A DNA stretch of 64,000 bases. Origin: Nymphalis io (Eukaryota > Arthropoda > Insecta > Lepidoptera > Nymphalidae). The position numbers and the translations under genes are program-made. Shown here piece by piece: positions 27,521-38,966 of this stretch. Location: the NCBI RefSeq assembly GCF_905147045.1, contig NC_065911.1:5642001-5706000 (forward strand). The letters run 5' to 3'. Below the pieces are notes generated by a model, which worked only from the letters and a program-made list of their open reading frames with translations, did not search any database and was not told the DNA's origin. Position 1 is the first letter of the stretch, and every line of letters begins with the position of its first letter.

Positions 27521-28440
27521 ACATTTACAGCAATATAAAACACTAGTGTGCCTGCAGAGCTGAAATTAATAATTTATCTTAGATATAATGCTTATAAGAT
27601 AATCTTTATTTATAAATTGCATGTAGTAACAGCACCAATAATAGAGGACTATTTTCATTCTTTAACCAAATAGATCAAACAAAGTTACCGTAACTAAACA
27701 TTTAAAGTAGGTAAAACGAACTCGACCTTAATTTTCAGTGAAAACAACATCAATGGCATTAAAACATTTAATGAATTCAACTAGCTCTAACATTCTTCGT
27801 GTCATGAAAGACCAAACTTCAAAGAGACCGACATTTTGACCTCTTTACTATTGTGATAAAGTTTATATTTGCGTATCAGTTGTTGTTGCGTGCAAACATA
27901 CAAAAACCAATGTGATACGTATATCCTTACAAATTTAAGCTGATTACGTAAAGGCGACTAAAAAGTAACGACTCGATTGAACATCTTCAATCTTTTCGCA
28001 ATAAATATTAAATTATTTAAAAAAATTAATTGCTGTTTTCTGAAAATGATAAAAAAGTTTATGTAAGTATTATTGAAACAAACGATTTTTTTTTTAATTT
28101 TATTAATATATCTGTACATAGAGTTATCTTATCTACATTATTAAAAAATAAAAACAAAATTACAATTGAGAATTTTATTACTTTTGCGTTGAGATTAAAA
28201 GTTAGTTTTCAAAAACACTAAATATATTTAAATTAATTATGAACAATTTTATTTAGTAAGCTACACTTTATTAATTTCATACTATCAGGAGAACTTAATC
28301 AAATCTCTCTTTAAAATAACTCTTCTAACAATGGGTTCTCTTATAATAATTTTGAATACAGCGTTCAAAATACATCATTGATGTTGTCTTCGTTATTTAT
28401 GTATTAAATAAATTGATAGTATACAATAATGTAAAAAATA

Positions 28441-28497
28441 ATCCCCTATAAATGTACCACCGCTGGGCTAAGACCTCTCCTCTCGATGAAGAGGTTA
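28441..28497 (-). mobile_element. SINE family B, short tail fragment
   Basis: CCCTATAAATGTACCACCGC, then TGGGCTAAGACCTC and ATGAAGAGGTT. Only the last ~55 bases of the element remain. Confidence 0.55.
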
Positions 28498-29719
28498 AAA
28501 TAATGTAATCACTTAAAACAATTTAAAAAAAGTAATCGTTAAATATGAAGCCAAATTGATTACTTACATAAGTTTGTAAATTAGGTAAGCTGAAATAGAC
28601 TAATACTATAATCATTTAAGGTAAAAAGGGGTTCAGATCAATTTCAAGAACCACTTACGATAATTGGATCTTTCCCCCCCGAAACGCAAACTGAACGCCA
28701 AATATTTGAAGAAGGCGACGATTCCGAACTTCGCATAACGAATATAGGTTATCAAGTTTCGCTGATACGAGTGTTTGCTGTGATAACAAGAAATGCGCAC
28801 AAATTAAATAAATGTATTATCTATATCAAAGGTGATATAAATCAACTTATGAAATAGAATAGTTTAGTTCAATAACCTTTTAAAGGTACCAATACAGCCA
28901 AACTTACGAAATGTATAGAAGCATTCAATGCAATTTATTTATCAGCCCTTTTATATTCGTAAGCGCTAAACGTTCTAATCAAATTAATTACTGTACAAAA
29001 CATCCTCATTTGCAGAAATATTCAGTTTATAAGATCAACGCTTACACAATTTTACCCGGCTACGAATTTTACATCATAATTACAATTTCATACTTGAACG
29101 CAAGGGAATTCGATGAGTTAATTAATAGCCCCTGTGTACGACGTAGCTAGCTATCGAATATTCCACATAACTGTGAGTACGTGGACAATAAACTTAATGA
29201 TACGTACTTAGCTTTGAGCAGGCTCTTATGAGCCGTTGGACTCCTCAAACCTTGCAGATTATCCTGAATAAGAGACTCGCTTACAGTGAAAAGGGTGAAC
29301 TTTCCACTGTACGTTGAAAATTACATTGTAAAGAATTGCTACTTACAAATTTTAAATCATATAAAATCAGATCAGTAATAAGATAAAAGACAACACTTTC
29401 TTAAGCTATGTATCTGATTAAAAAAGAAATATATTTTTTATTCCGAATTGTTTATTGAATTACATTTTTAGATGATCCCAAATTGTAACAATTCATCTAT
29501 GACTGCGCACAGAGGTTACCATTCTGCGTACCTGAGTTAAGTAGGTCATCGCCTGATGGGAGCGGGATCGATGAAACCACGCAATAAGATACCGTGAGGT
29601 TGTTGCACTACGCTGTTTGTTTTTAATTTATGATCATCAGAACGTTGGCTTTTTGTACGCAGTCGAAATTTAAAAGCATTTTGATGTGGCGCCAATGTGA
29701 TTCAAATTAAAAATGATTG

Positions 29720-29741
29720 CCTACTATTGTCCAATAGTAGG
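29720..29741. repeat. 10 bp inverted repeat, 2 base loop
   Basis: CCTACTATTG, TC, CAATAGTAGG. The surrounding words resemble the tail of lepidopteran SINEs, so it may be a decayed SINE end. Confidence 0.4.
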
Positions 29742-29838
29742 ACAAAGACGTTTAGTGAATTTTAAGAATAACTATCACGTTCGTCAATGCGTCACGCAGG
29801 CAATGTAATATCGTTGGCCGAGAACTTCTGTCTTGACA

Positions 29839-30097
29839 TTAAAAAAAGTCGAAGGCAAAGACATTCAAGGCAAGCTGAGTACGATTGTTCGGTACTTCAA
29901 ACAATAGATTATCACTGTATATGTAAAAATTCCACGTTCCATTAGAATTGTTGAAATCCATTTCCGGATTTGTAATGATTCCTGTCACAAAATAAATATT
30001 CTCTTTCAAGCATTTCATTGGCATGCACTTAAAATTTTGAAAATATGTTAACCAAACATGCCTTAAACTATACTTCTCAATAATTTCAATCGTCATT
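29839..30097 (-). other. Unassigned open frame, possible exon
   Basis: An 85-residue frame from ATG at 30094-30096 to TAA, preceded on the minus strand by CTAACAG, which would serve as a splice acceptor. It includes two cysteines (CMPMKC) and two N-glycosylation-type sites (NSNGT and NNRT) in a segment with balanced composition. It lies about 320 bases downstream of the hydrophobic frame at 30419-30773 on the same strand, so the two could be exons of one small gene. No family recognised. Confidence 0.22.
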
Positions 30098-30418
30098 CTG
30101 TTAGATGTATTACAAATTTACTATCACTAACTGATAGAGAAAATTATGCCAAAGATATATTCTTTTAAATTCGCCTAGCAACAAAATCAATATGTCCAAT
30201 CATTATCCTATCAGCTACATTATGAAAATCTATTAAGTGACTATCACATTTTCATTAACTATATGTGCTGTTTATCTCAATAAAATGAGCTAACATAATG
30301 AATAGCGAACAGCAAACAAGGCTGTCAGAGAATGGAAGATATTATTGACATAGTAAAATTGCGTAATACCAATTGTAATCAAGGTTGCTTCAACAATCAT
30401 AAATTGAAATAAAAAACA

Positions 30419-30773
30419 TCAATGTTTTATGAGCTGAAAGATGAAATATAAGTGCTCAATTAATGGAAGAAATAAAATGAAAACGAATGCAATTGCCAAA
30501 TAGGATGATTTGATTTTGAGCAACAAAGTTAAAAAATTTAACGTGCTGACTGAGAAACTTTCAAAATAGAAAAGTGATTGAAATTTCAAAGCGTTAAAGC
30601 ATAGGACTAAAACTAGTAAGCCCAAGGCGACTTCAGTGAAGTCCACTTTAAAAGTCCCCCAACTAGATGGAGCTAGTTGCGACTTCTTTAACTTAAACTC
30701 TTCGTTGCATTTGAGAGCGCATAGCAACAAAGCCTTCGGGTCTTCTGTATAAAAATATCTTGAGAGAATAACC
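30419..30773 (-). other. Unassigned open frame, hydrophobic, possible exon
   Basis: A minus-strand frame runs about 118 codons without a stop, unusual in this AT-rich DNA. The first ATG is at 30728-30730. It contains CNEEFKLKKSQLAPSSWGTF followed by three hydrophobic stretches, the last ending in LPLIEHLYFIFQ, so it looks like part of a membrane protein. The helix-then-EH pattern is reminiscent of insect gustatory receptors, but I cannot align it and make no assignment. It lies on the DYRK strand inside the presumed intron. It could be chance or a decayed gene. Confidence 0.25.
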
Positions 30774-33700
30774 CTTTAGATATTTTTAGATTCCAACTCT
30801 TACTTTAATAATCTCAAAATAAATAAAATTGGAATACCTAGCAAATTAATGTTTGCAATTTAAAAAAAGCTTGTTTTCAAAAAAGCAAGTACTCTTCAGC
30901 TAATCTATCTTGGAACAATATACGGATTATCTAATCCATCATTATGGTATCTTTCAGCAGGTCTATTTTCAAAGCTCGTTAGTATAATTAGGTGGCCTGT
31001 TAGACAATGTTGCGACTCGATAGCAGCTTACACTTTGACCTTATTACCGGTAAAACGTCCACGTGTCGCAGTGAGCCGTTCCGATTTGAGATCAGCACCT
31101 TTTACTAATACCTATACTCTATATGTACATAAGCTTAAATATTGTATATATACTGTTTTTAATTAAAATCTTATATGTTAACTTCACCGAAATGAGTTTT
31201 GTTATAACTGAATGAAGTTTTCATTAGTGACAATAATTGGTAATTAATATAATTCGAACATTTATAAAAAAGAAAGTAAATTTAATAAAAACAACACAAA
31301 ACGCATGAAAACTAAAACAGTTTTATTATGGCATTTGATCAAAATTTTCTCATATTACACTGGATTGAATTTTGAAGTCCTTAATCCAGGTATGGTTTTT
31401 AACTTTTCAGCTCTAAAATAATTCTTAATATACCAAGACAATAATAAAATAATACGATTCTAAAAAACTTCGTAATTTTTATAACTTTTCATAACTATCG
31501 ATATTATTATAATATTAAGTTTGTGTATCTCAATATAATTGGCAAAGCGGTGGTTACAAATAGTGCACGTGCCAAACGTCATGCCTTGAAAGCAGTCTAA
31601 GTTTCCACAAAGCATGTCTCACGCCGATTGTTTCTGTAAGACGGCTTATTTAATAAGCGACCGACTGCTCAACACCGTTTCGTCGTTCTTAGGCCATTCA
31701 GAGACCAAAATCAAAGGCTTTCCACAAGCACAAGCGCTTTTCATCTAATCTTAAATTAATTTTAGTTATAATAGTAAAGTTACCCTAACTTTACATTTAG
31801 GTAGCCTCCAGACAATATTCACAATTAAATATATTACTGAAAACTTAAGGGTTTTACACATATAATGAAAATTTTCAATTTTTATTTTCCTCGTATCATT
31901 TACAAACTTTTGGCATTTCGCTAAATAATATAGAAATCGCTTTACGCCAGTCACTTAGCGTTTCAGTCACGATTTGCGTAAGATGGTAAAATCGATAGAA
32001 GCCGTCGCGACCGTATGACCCAATTTATCTCACAAGGACTGCGAATGTCATCCTATCTCGAAAGCGGATTTCGGCAACGGGTCATTAGATCAAATACGAT
32101 ATGCGTCTTGTATTGTTGTCGTTTTGTACTCATGGCCATTTTTTTATTTTACTATATAAACCCGTCAGATCTTCGCTTCGATATAAATTAGTAGTATTAT
32201 GTATTATAATTTCAATTTAATTACTAATATATTGTACATATTTATTTTAATTGCCACACATAAGGTCCTGTTTTCCTGTTGGATAGTAGAGTTATTGACT
32301 ATTTCAATTTATCAAGATATTGTTCATCCCGGAAGTTACTTGTTTTACGCTCCTGTGCCTTGGTAAGCAAGTAAAACGTTTGGTCCTGCACATGCTTTCT
32401 CTTCGGTTGAGTCTGATTGCTGTACCATTGGACTATGACAAGAAGGAAATATGGAGCACACCTGTGTTTGATCAATTGTGCGTTATATTATCGCAACGCA
32501 GATAACTAGTCTCTTGCATATCCACCGTGTTTTACGGTACGAGTTTTTCTCGACGAATTTTATGAAAACTCGTTTATTGATCGAGAAAAACATATTTATT
32601 GATTATTATCTAATAAGTAATTCAATTCTAGTTTATGTCTAGTTTAGCAGAGCATTCACACAAATTGGTATACTTGTCAAAGTGTCGAATGGTGATGGTA
32701 GCTACGATGGTTTGAGTAGTAGGGGCGCATTAAAAACACATTTACGAACGAAGATGCATAGTTATATATGGATAAATAAAATGAAAGATAATTTACATCG
32801 AACATTATTTGCGTGTTAAAAATATACTTAAAATATTCTGGTTTTTAATATGTAACCAGCACGATACACGTTAACAAGATAAACGTAACACACTGGTGAC
32901 AGCGGTGTTTACCGCATTAAACTAAAAAGCTATTAACGTTTAAAGATATATTTTTAATTATTTTTTGAGCAACATACATAAATATGGTATAGTTTTTTGT
33001 CAGCGAAATAATAAAAGTAACCGATTTTATTAATTAATAAAACTCCTTTCTTTATTCAAAAATCGCATGTTCCTAATCAAATTCGATAATAATTAATCGG
33101 AATACATATTTTATGAGTTCATTGCGTTTATTAGTATAGGGGTCAGTAACCTTGATATTTTTCCTACATCGCATTATGAAGGGCAGTCAGAAATAGAATT
33201 TACCGAGCCTCCTGTATTGTTGTACTGATTTATTTTGACTGTAGAAGTTCAAGCGATTTTAATTATTTTTAGTTCCGTAATACGGGACGGTAAGGTCTAT
33301 TTCGCACACCCCATCCCGGCCCCGTCCGTTTGCTTTGTGGGACAAACCTGTTTCAGGTTAGATATATAAAGCTACCTGGCTTTATACAAGTGTATAAAGT
33401 ATTATATACAAACCAGTCATTTCATGCATTTTTGTTGACAGGTCCAATTTTAGGGTTCCACTTTCGGAATATATTTTCAATTTTTTTTAAGTTAATAGTG
33501 AAATTTGTTCGAAAGAGAAGTTCCGTTATTGACACAATAATTTGTTCCCGACAGTTTAATTTCATTGCGGCAATGCGGGAGAGCACACTCCAACGGTAAA
33601 TATTTGACGGCAAACGTAAATGTTTTCGAGCATCCTTCAATTGCATTCGATTGCATTACATTATTATATTTCATAAAAAAAAATCACCCACTCATTTGAA

Positions 33701-34449
33701 AATAGAATATTTTTTCAGTAATAAAAGTTACGAAGTACTTTGTTAGTAGTTTAAGCATTATCGTTATATAAATTATATTTTCTCTAACTTGAGCGAAAGT
33801 TTTTCAATTGACAAACTTGACATAAAGAAAGTTGGAGACAGACACGCTCACTAGCTTGTCATTTAGTGGTCGAATGGGATGATTGGTTCCGTTTTAAATT
33901 GCTGCGTGACTAACTGATAGCTGCAGCGGTAGACGTCAAGGAAAAAGCTTCGAATAGTTTTCGGTTAGGATAAAGCGTACCGACATCGGCTGACGAATTC
34001 GCAACATGCTGTATGAAAAAATAATAATCGTGCGCTTTGAAATTTCACAAACATTTCGCGGAAAAGTTGAAAAATCTGCGGTACGTCGAACTCGAGATGA
34101 ACTCCAACGACAGATAACATCGACAATAAAACTGTAACATATACTGAAAATATATTTGTGTATTATATATTTATATATATAGAGTATGGTATTGTATCAA
34201 GGATCAAATATAAATTAATAAAAAATAAATTAAAAAAAAAAGAAGTTAGTTGACATTTTGATCCATCTCTTATTTAGTGGTAATAAAAACTCTCTTTGCA
34301 CAATATAAACATTAAATAATAACACAAGATAATTATTTAAATCTTTAAAAATCAATCTTTGAAATGAGTGACTTCGAACCGGTTCGTAAAAGAAACTACC
34401 GCTAGGTGCCGTCGTCACGAGAGGGGCTATAAACATTATAACCTAACAG
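30774..34449. other. Mostly unique DNA with moderately GC-rich patches
   Basis: Apart from the degraded repeat at 32345-32535, patches at 31550-31740, 31960-32110 and 33840-34110 are more GC-rich and lack repeat matches. They are candidates for conserved non-coding sequence, judged on composition only. Confidence 0.3.
32345..32535. repeat. Degraded dispersed lepidopteran repeat (family F)
   Basis: CTGATTGCTGTACCATTGGA, ACTATGACAAGAAGGAAATA and GAGCACACCTGTGTTTGATC match, by memory, a repeat commonly seen in butterfly genomes. The 61-codon open frame over it is therefore probably not a gene. Confidence 0.45.
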
Positions 34450-34573
34450 CCTTAATTATAAACGTTGCTTTTAGTTAATTCCTGATTTATCTATGTGTGT
34501 CATTATTGATTTGACATTCGAAAAAATAAGATACATTGTTTAACAAGTCACTCGCTAAATAACCTTTATAAGG
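34450..34573. mobile_element. Foldback MITE-like repeat (family E), copy 1
   Basis: About 124 bases. Ends are imperfect inverted repeats: CCTTAATTATAAACGTTGCT at the left, against CCTTATAAAGGTTATTTAGC read inward from the right. Centre is GTCATTATTGATTTGACATT then CGAA. Reads in the opposite orientation to the other three copies. Confidence 0.6.
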
Positions 34574-35899
34574 CAATTAAAGTGTATTTAATTCTTTGAA
34601 AATTGAATTAAAAAATGTAAAATAAAATTTATAATATACATAATTTTTCTGCTCTAGCGATTCTCTTACCTCAAACGAAACCTTTTTGTTCGTCAATTAT
34701 AAATAACAGTTTCAAGCTAATATAAAATTTTCTTTAAGTATTAATTATTATGCTGTCTTTATATATATATGTAATTTAATTGAAAGAAAAGAAAGTATTT
34801 CACCGATTTTTTTCGACTCATACATTCCATTAACTCTAACCCACTTAATTGACAATTCAATATAGCTTGTATAGCCTGAATTGTTTATTTTTATGAAGTT
34901 TATAAAAAAATATATAAAGTCGGAAAAACCGTTAAAATAAGACAATCTGACCCAATATAATAGATAAAATTGTTAGTACGGTTAATATGAAGGGCTGTCG
35001 AGAAATCTAGCAGCAAATACATTTCGGTAACCGTATTCTTATGATAACGTAATCAAGAAAAAAAAACATTTGATACAATCGGGTTATAAACAATCATTTA
35101 CCAATGAGACATTTATGTTACTATCTTATCGTAGACATTTATAATCTGGCGCCTAACATCTAAGTAGGACTCACCTGAACAAACAAAACGTACTGCACTT
35201 TTACAAATTCCTACTGTCCTTATTCGGATCGTTTTATGTAATTTTGCGGAAAAGTGTTACGTTGACTAACTAAATTACACATCTGTTTTGATATTAATGA
35301 CAAATTATTAAACACGTACTTAATATATTATAAATAATAAAACAAAAATCTTTCTGTCTTAAAGAAAGTTGTAATAAGAATTTCGAGCGTGAAGTATTTA
35401 AAGCCTTCGAATTTAGTTGACGATGTAAAATTGGATTTAGACAACGACTTCACTCAGCCATCATCAAATCATCAACTTGTAGGTCATACTTCGTTCACAG
35501 ACGAGTGAATGGTTGAAGGTTTATCATCCGCTCATAAATAATATAATCTTTTTTGTTTGCAACGAATGACATTGACTTGAATATTTTTAATTGCGAATCT
35601 TCAGTCTTGTTTTGAAATCTTACGGATGCGTTCTGACGTAAATAACCGTCTAAATCACAAGAGAGCAGAGCGAGTTACTAAATGTATCGGGAAGCTTTAA
35701 AATAGAACTGGATGCGTGGCCGGTTCTCGGCGACTTTGTAACTCATTGAGATAACGTTTATCATACGGTCCATGCAATAAGAAACGTAATAAAAGATCGC
35801 GTATCACAAACGTTACCACACAGTTGCATCAAAGTTTTAATGTGATAATTGTTTATTTCTCATCAGGTCAGTTTAGAAGTTTTAAGAGGCGGGTGTGGC

Positions 35900-35990
35900 C
35901 AGCTGATCTCAACGCACGCACTGGGGCAGCTGTTCACAACAACTGTTATCGATCTTACCGCCCGCGGCCCATCTCATATGTGAACAGGTG
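35900..35990. promoter_or_regulatory. E-box cluster with an inverted 12-mer pair
   Basis: Four CANNTG boxes lie within 91 bases: CAGCTG at 35900 and 35927, CATATG at 35975, CAGGTG at 35985. CAGCTGTTCACA (35927-35938) and TGTGAACAGGTG (35979-35990) are inverted copies of one motif with a single mismatch. The stretch is more GC-rich than its surroundings and lies about 100 bases past the DYRK splice donor, so it is a candidate intronic enhancer for bHLH or Snail/Scratch-type factors. Function is inferred. Confidence 0.35.
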
Positions 35991-36089
35991 TTTAGAAATT
36001 CGGTAACCTAATAACTGTGTGTACAAACTATAGCTGATCTGTTTCGCATAGTTTATAATTTTAGATTATGGTTTAGTTTTGAATTATTT

Positions 36090-36095
36090 ACGTAC
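36090..36095 (-). other. 5' splice donor of the DYRK exon
   Basis: Read on the minus strand the exon ends GGAATCAAG and continues GTACGT, a good donor. The split falls between the lysine of the catalytic-loop region and the DFG-containing segment conserved in DYRK kinases. Reading through would give VRK and a stop, so splicing is required. Confidence 0.88.
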
Positions 36096-36878
36096 CTTGA
36101 TTCCAGAGCGTCCTTGTTGCTTCAGCAAAACGTTTTCAGGTTTCATGTCGCAGTGAATGATCCGGTTCTTGTTGAGTGCGTGCAGGCATTGGAGCAGGCT
36201 ATGCGAGAATTTGCGTACCAGCTGCAAGGAGAACCCGTGGAACTTGTTCTTTTTTATAAGCTCGTACAGGTTGATCGAAAGAAGTTCGAAGGTGATGCAT
36301 GTGTGATTCCTGAACGTGAAGGAATCGAACATGTGGATCACATTCATCGTATTGTCCTGGTCTTGTTCGCGGAGGTGTTCTAGGATACGAATCTCCTCTT
36401 GCGCCTGACGATGGAACCGCTTCTCGTTCCGTACCATCTTTAGAGCGACATTCTCGCGCTTTTTATGATCGTAGGCTTTCACCACTTGGCCAAAACTGCC
36501 CTTTCCTATAACCTTGAGTACCTCGTATCGGTAAGCTATGTGGTCGTGTGGTATGTGAATGTAGGAACCCTGCTCGTTGTCATACTCGCAATTGTTCGGA
36601 AAACCGACGAGACCGGGACGTTTCTTAGCGTTCGCGCCTATGAAGTACACTTGGGGGTAGTTTAATATCTCACGGTGTTCATACGGGGTGAGTTTGTTCA
36701 TATAGAGCTTCATGACCTGCTCAGGGCTAGCGGCAGCAGCCGGTGGGCGCTTGTCAGGCGGCTGCGCGTTGGCCGCCGTTGGAGCGGGAGGACCGGGCTC
36801 CAGCGGCGGCAGTGCCCCGTCCCGGAGCAACGCGCGCCCGAACGCGTGCGCGCTCCCTAGAGGCATGTCGCCGGTCAT
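36096..36878 (-). CDS. Dyrk2: DYRK2-type dual-specificity kinase, first coding exon (partial gene)
   Basis: Encodes the first 261 residues of a class 2 DYRK kinase, a family that autophosphorylates a tyrosine in its activation loop and then phosphorylates Ser/Thr targets. Residues 1-50 are a Pro/Ala-rich low-complexity leader. Residues about 64-89 are the DYRK homology box (TPYEHREILNYPQ...). The kinase domain starts near 117, with the glycine loop IGKGSFG at 124-130, the ATP lysine in VALK at K147, the probable alpha-C Glu E162, gatekeeper F197, and the catalytic loop HCDMKPEN at 242-249 with catalytic D244. The exon ends in phase 0 after ...RSGIK at a GTACGT donor (36090-36095), directly before the expected VIDFG segment. 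The start chosen is the first in-frame ATG (36876-36878, GCC before it); the frame stays open to 37007 but begins there with GTG and meets TGA at 37014-37016. The C-lobe is not in the window. DYRK4 or DYRK3 are alternatives, but the arthropod Dyrk2/smi35A type fits best. Confidence 0.93.
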
Positions 36879-36961
36879 GGCCGAACGGCCGCCGCCACCT
36901 CCGCGCACCTCGCTCGCCGTGGCCAAACCGACCCACGCTCGCTCGTACACACCACTGCACC

Positions 36962-37012
36962 TCACTGCACTTGCACTGTTAGACGGAGCCACCCTGGGGC
37001 ACTGCACGACAT
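36962..37012 (-). other. Upstream ORF, 16 codons, closest to the DYRK start
   Basis: ATG at 37010-37012 opens a 16-residue frame ending TGA at 36962-36964, 83 bases before the DYRK ATG and in a different frame. If transcription starts upstream of 37012 it would be scanned before the main start. It depends on the unknown start site and has no support as a peptide gene. Confidence 0.45.
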
Positions 37013-37013
37013 T

Positions 37014-37064
37014 TCACATAGACCGCGACGAGTGAAAACCACGCTTCCACTTATGCGGACACAT
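37014..37064 (-). other. Upstream ORF, 16 codons, ending in an ATG-TGA pair
   Basis: ATG at 37062-37064 reads 16 codons to TGA at 37014-37016. Its last sense codon is itself ATG (37017-37019), so ATG is followed immediately by TGA, a minimal start-stop element. Its TGA lies one base before the ATG of the next upstream ORF. Confidence 0.45.
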
Positions 37065-37206
37065 TCCGTCTCGGACACGATGCGATAGGACCGTCACAGA
37101 TGATACCGTGCGACGCGAACGTGAAACGCAAACAAAGACCCCCTTCCTTGCGGGTCGACCCGACGACAGAACCAGAGAGAAAATAGAAACTGGTCGCCAA
37201 AGTCAT
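37051..37206 (-). other. Upstream ORF, 51 codons
   Basis: ATG at 37204-37206 reads 51 residues (begins MTLATSFYFLSG) to TAA at 37051-37053, overlapping the next upstream ORF in another frame. It is relevant only if the leader extends this far. No known domain is visible. Confidence 0.3.
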
Positions 37207-37282
37207 TGAACCGTTCGACTGCGAAGAACACACGAGTGCGAGTGAGATGGGATATGTTTCTCTGATTTTAAAGTCTATTCCT

Positions 37283-37291
37283 AGAGGGCGC
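37283..37291 (+). promoter_or_regulatory. CTCF-like core motif upstream of the DYRK exon
   Basis: The nine bases AGAGGGCGC match the 3' core AGRKGGCRS of the CTCF consensus. Of the five bases before it only two fit (C and T at the S and Y positions). The site lies just outside the GC-rich leader. A nine-base match is suggestive only. Confidence 0.3.
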
Positions 37292-38966
37292 TGTAAGTCT
37301 TTACATTTGAAATACGGATCATTGTGAAAGACCCAATAAATTTGCTTAAAAATCATTAGGTGTTGCAATCAGTTCCTTAAATAATATAGATTATGTTTTC
37401 TTTTTTAATAAAAACTTTGTATTCTTAAGTTTTTAGGTGATAACATATATAGGTAGCGTAGATAGGTAATTAACAAGGAGCTGAGTAAGTACCAATAAGA
37501 AAGATAGCTTAAATTAGAGATGTTAGCTTAGATTAGATTTAAAATTTATATAACATTTAAAAAAAACCATTTTAATAGTTAAACACTTTAAGTAGTGAAT
37601 AAAAAAAATTGTAAACACAAAAAAATCTAGTTACTTATTAATAAAATGCAACGTAGTTAATAGTGTTAAATGTATAGAATATTTTTTTTTCAATATATTT
37701 TCGAGACATCTTTTTTGTAATGATATTATCTGTAAGAAGAGTTTTAATTTTAACAAAATCGCCATAAAAAAATTGAATTTTATTTTGGAATGTTTTTGTA
37801 CTGTTTATTGATCAATGATTAAATTTATCCTATTAAGTATTACCGACTTTAATAGACTAAAGTTTTTTGTTGAAAACATAATGAATCTGACATTTCTTTT
37901 TTAAAGTTATTTGAAATTGGGTCTTACTGCATAACCTTTATTGTCTATGACTTAAGCTAAAGTGTCGCCATCTGTTGAAATCTACTAAACCGAAGAATAG
38001 TGCACCTTCCATCCAATCTAGACGTCTTTTTGCACTCCGTTGTTTTCTGTCATTTATACAATCGTAACTATGTGGTAATTTTATTTTTATTTTCAAGAAA
38101 AAATATGTACAGAGACTATTGTGTAACAAACCAGTGTTAGAAAACAGAAGACGCTTAAGTTGTGTTGTTTAATATATGTAAGTGTACCTCATACTATTAA
38201 TGATTAATCTTTGAGTGATTTCTTTTTTGTCGTATTCTAACTGCTTATGTTCGTCTGCTAAATTTAATCTTGATATTTTGGAGACGTTACAATAAAATTC
38301 TCATTATGAATTCAACGATAAGATTCGGTATATAAAAGATATGGTGATAATAAAAATTAAGTATTGTGACCACAATTCGCGATATTATAAACATTTATTT
38401 CGATTCAACATTATATTGATTAGTACTGGGAACGATATAACCCAGGATGCAAGTACATGAACTCTTCAAGGTAATTATAGGCACTGATATGGTATGCAGT
38501 GCTGTTATAAATTCTCGTCATCATAAGACTCAAAGGCGCATTTATATATATAATTCCAATGTTTTGGACGTAAGCCAGTGCACCAATACAAATCAACGCG
38601 GTATTTGGTTGTGAATAAATTTTAAATTAAACAAAAAAAAACTTTCTTTTGTTTACCATACAACACTGACTCATGCAGAAGTAAGGGTTATAAAGTTTAA
38701 CTGCTTCATATTAGTCATCATGAGAGTAACTTAAGGTTATATAAGCAAACAAGTTTTATGGGCAGTATAGAAACTCTTATGGAGTGATCATAAACATCCT
38801 TTTTCTATTCTTAGGCCTTGTTTGTATTGTGCAGTTAGTTAACTTGATATACTATCTAAAAATATTTTAAAACCAGTTACAATTATCAAAACTGTGTGAT
38901 TAAACTCTATATTTTTTTACTAAAATATAACATCTTGATTTTCAATATAAGATTATTTAATTAATT

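Larger units (their letters stand above)
27521..29838. other. AT-rich DNA, little recognised
   Basis: Holds one SINE tail (28441-28497). A GC-richer unique patch at 29500-29600 (GGAGCGGGATCGATGAAACC) is not assigned. Confidence 0.4.
1..36089 (-). other. Presumed long intron of the DYRK gene (left part of window)
   Basis: The DYRK exon ends at a donor at 36095 and no exon encoding the DFG segment, the activation loop YxY or the C-lobe could be found to the left on the minus strand by eye. Short exons could be missed. If none exists this intron exceeds 36 kb. It is filled with AT-rich DNA and the repeats listed here. Confidence 0.45.
36879..37260 (-). promoter_or_regulatory. GC-rich 5' leader and probable promoter region of the DYRK gene
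   Basis: Base composition rises sharply from the AT-rich background into a GC- and CpG-rich block spanning the exon and about 380 bases upstream. This is what a promoter-proximal first exon of a housekeeping-type insect gene looks like. I see no clear TATA box and cannot place the transcription start. The block contains three short upstream reading frames, listed separately. A non-coding first exon farther right is possible. Confidence 0.55.

Noticed and set aside
33330..33646. Overlapping frames on both strands
   Set aside because: Both are open over the same bases with no family resemblance, splice context or codon signal; not called.
36879..37007. Extension of the DYRK protein to 37007
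   Set aside because: The frame is open but begins with GTG, has no ATG before the one at 36876-36878, and is closed by TGA at 37014-37016.
36675..37035. Long plus-strand and alternative-frame reading frames over the DYRK leader and exon
   Set aside because: They are shadows of a GC-rich segment; the minus frame has full kinase homology and theirs have none.
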